64,000 nt of DNA from Pedobacter sp. Leaf176. Its GTDB lineage: Bacteria; Bacteroidota; Bacteroidia; Sphingobacteriales; Sphingobacteriaceae. Both the position numbers and the translations under genes were made by a program. The notes under the pieces are model-generated. The model ran no database searches. It worked only from the letters and a program-made list of their open reading frames with translations, and was not told the origin of the DNA. Numbering within the stretch: the stretch's first letter is position 1; every line of letters starts with the position of its first letter. Shown here one piece after another: positions 61,711-64,000 of the stretch. Where the stretch lies: assembly GCF_001424305.1 (NCBI RefSeq), contig NZ_LMPD01000006.1, positions 537,566-601,565 of the forward strand, read 5' to 3'.

Positions 61711-62691
61711 ATGAAACCAATTAAATTTTTACCCATTGCAATGATAGCGGTCGCCGGGTTGATTGCTTCATGCTCTACATCAAAGTTGGCTCAAAACAAT
61801 TCTGACGACGATGTATACAATACTGTGGCGAAAGCCAGGGCTGTTGAATATGTAGCTCCTGCACCTAAGCAACAGCAGCAGGCGCAGAATGACCAGGAAT
61901 ATGATGAATATTATGGAACAAGCAACCCATATTATGACATGGATTACTCGTCACGCATAAACCGTTTTTATAATGGAAGCGCTTTCAGAGGCTATTATGA
62001 CCCATATTATGATAATTATTATTATGGTAATAGTTATGGTTACAATAACTTTCTAGGTTCTGGCTTGAATTGGCGTAACGGTTACGGCTTAGGCGGCTGG
62101 GGCGGCGGATTTTATGGCGGCTGGGGTTACGGCAGTATCTGGAACAATCCTTTCTATTATGGAAACATGGGTTGGGGAATGAACAATTGGGGTTGGAATA
62201 ACTGGGGTCCTTATTCTTATTACGATCGCTTCGGCTGGGGTGGTGGATTTTATGGCGGCGGATTTGGATATGGCGGCTATTATGGCGGCGGCTTCGGTAA
62301 CTATGCAAATGGCAATTATAGAGCAAGGCCAAACAGAGATGGAGACAACCGTGGTTCTTACGGGTCAACCGGTTCGAGAACAGCCCCTATAAGTGGCAAT
62401 TATGGCCGTCCTTCTGTTTCAACAAATAACGCGGGCAGACCAGAAAGATATTCTAACGGCAATAACAATGGTTCTTTTAATAATGGGCAGGCCGGACGTG
62501 TAAGTTCAAGACCATCACGCGACAATAGCTATAGACCACAGCCTCAAACACAACAAAGCCAACCAGCCAGTAGACCAGATCGTGGTAGTTACAGTCCTCC
62601 GGCACAATCATCAGGAAGTAGCGGTGGTGGTGGTGTGAGTTCTGGCGGCGGCGGCGGCGGTGGCAGACCAACAAGAGGCGGAGGAAGATAA
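61711..62691 (+). CDS. Gly/Tyr/Asn-rich lipoprotein
   Basis: 326 residues. Leader ending in a lipobox with C21 (AGLIASCSTSK). A central part (residues 90-210) is almost only Gly, Tyr, Asn and Trp in a repetitive G-G-W-G-G-G-F-Y-G-G style. The C-terminus is Arg/Pro/Ser/Gln-rich and ends in Gly runs. It follows the proS region divergently and precedes an outer-membrane beta-barrel gene by 27 bp in the same direction. Such low-complexity proteins may act in the cell envelope or adhesive matrix; no known role. Repeat-rich DNA here may be unstable. Confidence 0.75.
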   Translation: MKPIKFLPIAMIAVAGLIASCSTSKLAQNNSDDDVYNTVAKARAVEYVAPAPKQQQQAQNDQEYDEYYGTSNPYYDMDYSSRINRFYNGSAFRGYYDPYYDNYYYGNSYGYNNFLGSGLNWRNGYGLGGWGGGFYGGWGYGSIWNNPFYYGNMGWGMNNWGWNNWGPYSYYDRFGWGGGFYGGGFGYGGYYGGGFGNYANGNYRARPNRDGDNRGSYGSTGSRTAPISGNYGRPSVSTNNAGRPERYSNGNNNGSFNNGQAGRVSSRPSRDNSYRPQPQTQQSQPASRPDRGSYSPPAQSSGSSGGGGVSSGGGGGGGRPTRGGGR

Positions 62692-62718
62692 TCAGCGACA
62701 TACACACACATTCAATCA

Positions 62719-64000
62719 ATGAGACTAAGATCAATTTTAATTGCAGCAGGAATAGTTCTTGCCAGCAATTCATTATATGCCCAATACACGAGTGATGTAT
62801 TACGTTTTTCGCAACCTGAATTAGGGGCTACAGCTCGATTTAAAGGTTTAGGTGGCGCACAAACTGCACTTGGTGGTGATATAAGTTCGTTGTCTGCCAA
62901 TCCAGCAGGCTTGGGTTTTTTCACGAAATCAGAATTTACATTTACACCTGAATACAACAATTTTAAAGTTGGTTCAGAATATTTAGGCACCAGTTCTTCA
63001 GCTAATAAAAGTAAGGCTGGAATAAATCAGGTAGGTGTTGTATTTTATTCTCCAATCAACAAACCTAAAGGCTCAGATTTAAATGACGGTTGGGTAAGTT
63101 TAAATTTTGGAATTGGCTACAATAAAACCAACAACTTTAATACGAGTATAAATTACGAAGGAAAAAATGCTAACAGTTCAATGGCCGACTATTTCGCAAA
63201 CCTGGCCGGTACAACTCCAACAGGTAGTTTAACATCAGGCTCTCTTGAAAAAATGGCTTATGATAACTTCCTGATTGAGTATGATCCTGCAGGGTATTTT
63301 CCTACCACTGCAGTAGGTGCTAACCAACAAAATACACAGCAAAATATCATTAACCGATCAGGATCACAATCGGAAGTCAATATCGGAATGGCTGGTAATT
63401 ATGAAAACAAACTCTATCTGGGTCTCTCTTTAGGACTGACTAATATCAATTATACGTCTGATTTAACATTTAGGGAAAACGGAAATAACCTGACCTATGC
63501 GGGTCAGGACGCTGATTTTATAAATGGAACATACGGTTTTAATTATAATTCTATACAGCAGACAAAAGGAAACGGTATAAATGCTAAACTGGGTTTAATT
63601 TACAAGCCTGTCAGTGAACTTAGATTAGGTTTGAGTTTCATTACACCTACTTGGTATAGCCTGACGGATAATTTTTCTGAAAACTTAAACACCACATTTA
63701 AGAGGGCGAACGGATCTACCATTCCGGAGTATACCAATCCCCTTTCAAGCTATAATTCTGAATATAATTTAAGAACACCTTACCGTGTTAATGGCGGCGT
63801 AGCTTATATTTTAGGAAATAGCGGTTTAATCACTGCTGATGTTGAATATGTCGATTATAGTGCCATTCGTTTTTCATCTGATTTTACGAATGAAGAAGTT
63901 AACACCAATCGCGATATCGCGGCCCTTTACAAAGGCAATTTTAACTACAGAGCAGGTATAGAATTTAAAGTTGTTGATAATTTTATGCTGAGGGGTGGTT
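62719..64000 (+). CDS. Outer-membrane beta-barrel protein (OmpP1/FadL-like), cut by window edge
   Basis: 427 codons visible, open to the last base. A Sec leader (MRLRSILIAAGIVLASNSLYAQ, cut near residue 21) is followed by YTSDVLRFSQPELGATARFKGLGGAQTALGGDISSLSANPAGLGF, the hatch start of FadL/TodX-type transporters (S-A-N-P-A-G motif). Then come alternating beta strands such as GVVFYSPINKP, YLGLSLGLTNINY and LRLGLSFITPTWYSLTD. These transporters pass hydrophobic molecules across the outer membrane. It is 27 bp after the lipoprotein gene, likely in the same operon. Confidence 0.85.
   Translation, partial: MRLRSILIAAGIVLASNSLYAQYTSDVLRFSQPELGATARFKGLGGAQTALGGDISSLSANPAGLGFFTKSEFTFTPEYNNFKVGSEYLGTSSSANKSKAGINQVGVVFYSPINKPKGSDLNDGWVSLNFGIGYNKTNNFNTSINYEGKNANSSMADYFANLAGTTPTGSLTSGSLEKMAYDNFLIEYDPAGYFPTTAVGANQQNTQQNIINRSGSQSEVNIGMAGNYENKLYLGLSLGLTNINYTSDLTFRENGNNLTYAGQDADFINGTYGFNYNSIQQTKGNGINAKLGLIYKPVSELRLGLSFITPTWYSLTDNFSENLNTTFKRANGSTIPEYTNPLSSYNSEYNLRTPYRVNGGVAYILGNSGLITADVEYVDYSAIRFSSDFTNEEVNTNRDIAALYKGNFNYRAGIEFKVVDNFMLRGG

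Noticed and set aside
61985..62368. His/Asn/Arg-rich minus-strand frame.
   Set aside because: The antisense of the Gly/Tyr-rich lipoprotein repeats; composition is set by that gene's codons.

Overview
The window looks like a chromosome segment of a low-GC Bacteroidota, most likely a Sphingobacteriaceae member close to Pedobacter. This is inferred from gene content: a PgpH-type 7TM-HD protein, TIGR02757 and TIGR04325 families, paired POT transporters, the short ProS type, and almost no Shine-Dalgarno sequences. No species can be named from sequence alone.

Positions 1-38343 are a very large surface-polysaccharide locus with a peptide-synthesis module at its left edge. Positions 1-5195 hold the tail of a non-ribosomal peptide synthetase (A-T-TE, aspartate-like code), its phosphopantetheinyl transferase, a JmjC/cupin_8 oxygenase and an FkbM methyltransferase. 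Positions 5204-17846 hold glycosyltransferases, an FdtA/FdtB/methyltransferase amino-sugar cassette, and a compact four-gene operon (HAD phosphatase, UbiA prenyltransferase of the phosphoribosyl-polyprenyl type, GMC oxidoreductase, small Tat-like partner). This operon could make a polyprenyl-phosphate pentose for the adjacent GT-C enzyme. Positions 18532-38343 hold a beta-helix lipoprotein, a GT-C/GtrB-like pair, tandem GT8 enzymes, a Wzx-type flippase, a second GMC plus subunit-3 pair, and a tight leftward operon. That operon runs from a TolC-like protein through a Wzz/tyrosine-kinase-like protein, a Wzy-like polymerase, an unannotated 32-residue membrane peptide and an acetyltransferase to four glycosyltransferases. 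About fifteen glycosyltransferases are present, but no initiating phosphoglycosyltransferase and no Wza are visible.

The locus ends at a tRNA array (Pro, Pro, Ser; 38766-39134). Positions 39214-50403 are ordinary chromosome: PgpH, an SPFH/PH-like/ribbon-helix-helix trio, a thiolase, two POT peptide transporters, a polyprenol-phosphate sugar synthase, a YdeI-like protein and a small hydrophilic protein.

Positions 50606-55900 are a decaying accessory island. It has small leftward genes resembling immunity proteins (two visibly broken, one preceded by a possible toxin tail), a 152-bp tandem repeat, an 11-bp tandem repeat, and three IS3-like right ends in the same orientation, each cutting off the element to its left.

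Positions 55946-64000 return to ordinary genes: a LuxR-type response regulator, a Crp/Fnr regulator, TIGR02757, a cystathionine gamma-synthase-type enzyme, prolyl-tRNA synthetase, a glycine/tyrosine-rich lipoprotein and the start of an outer-membrane beta-barrel protein, with palindromic intergenic repeats.
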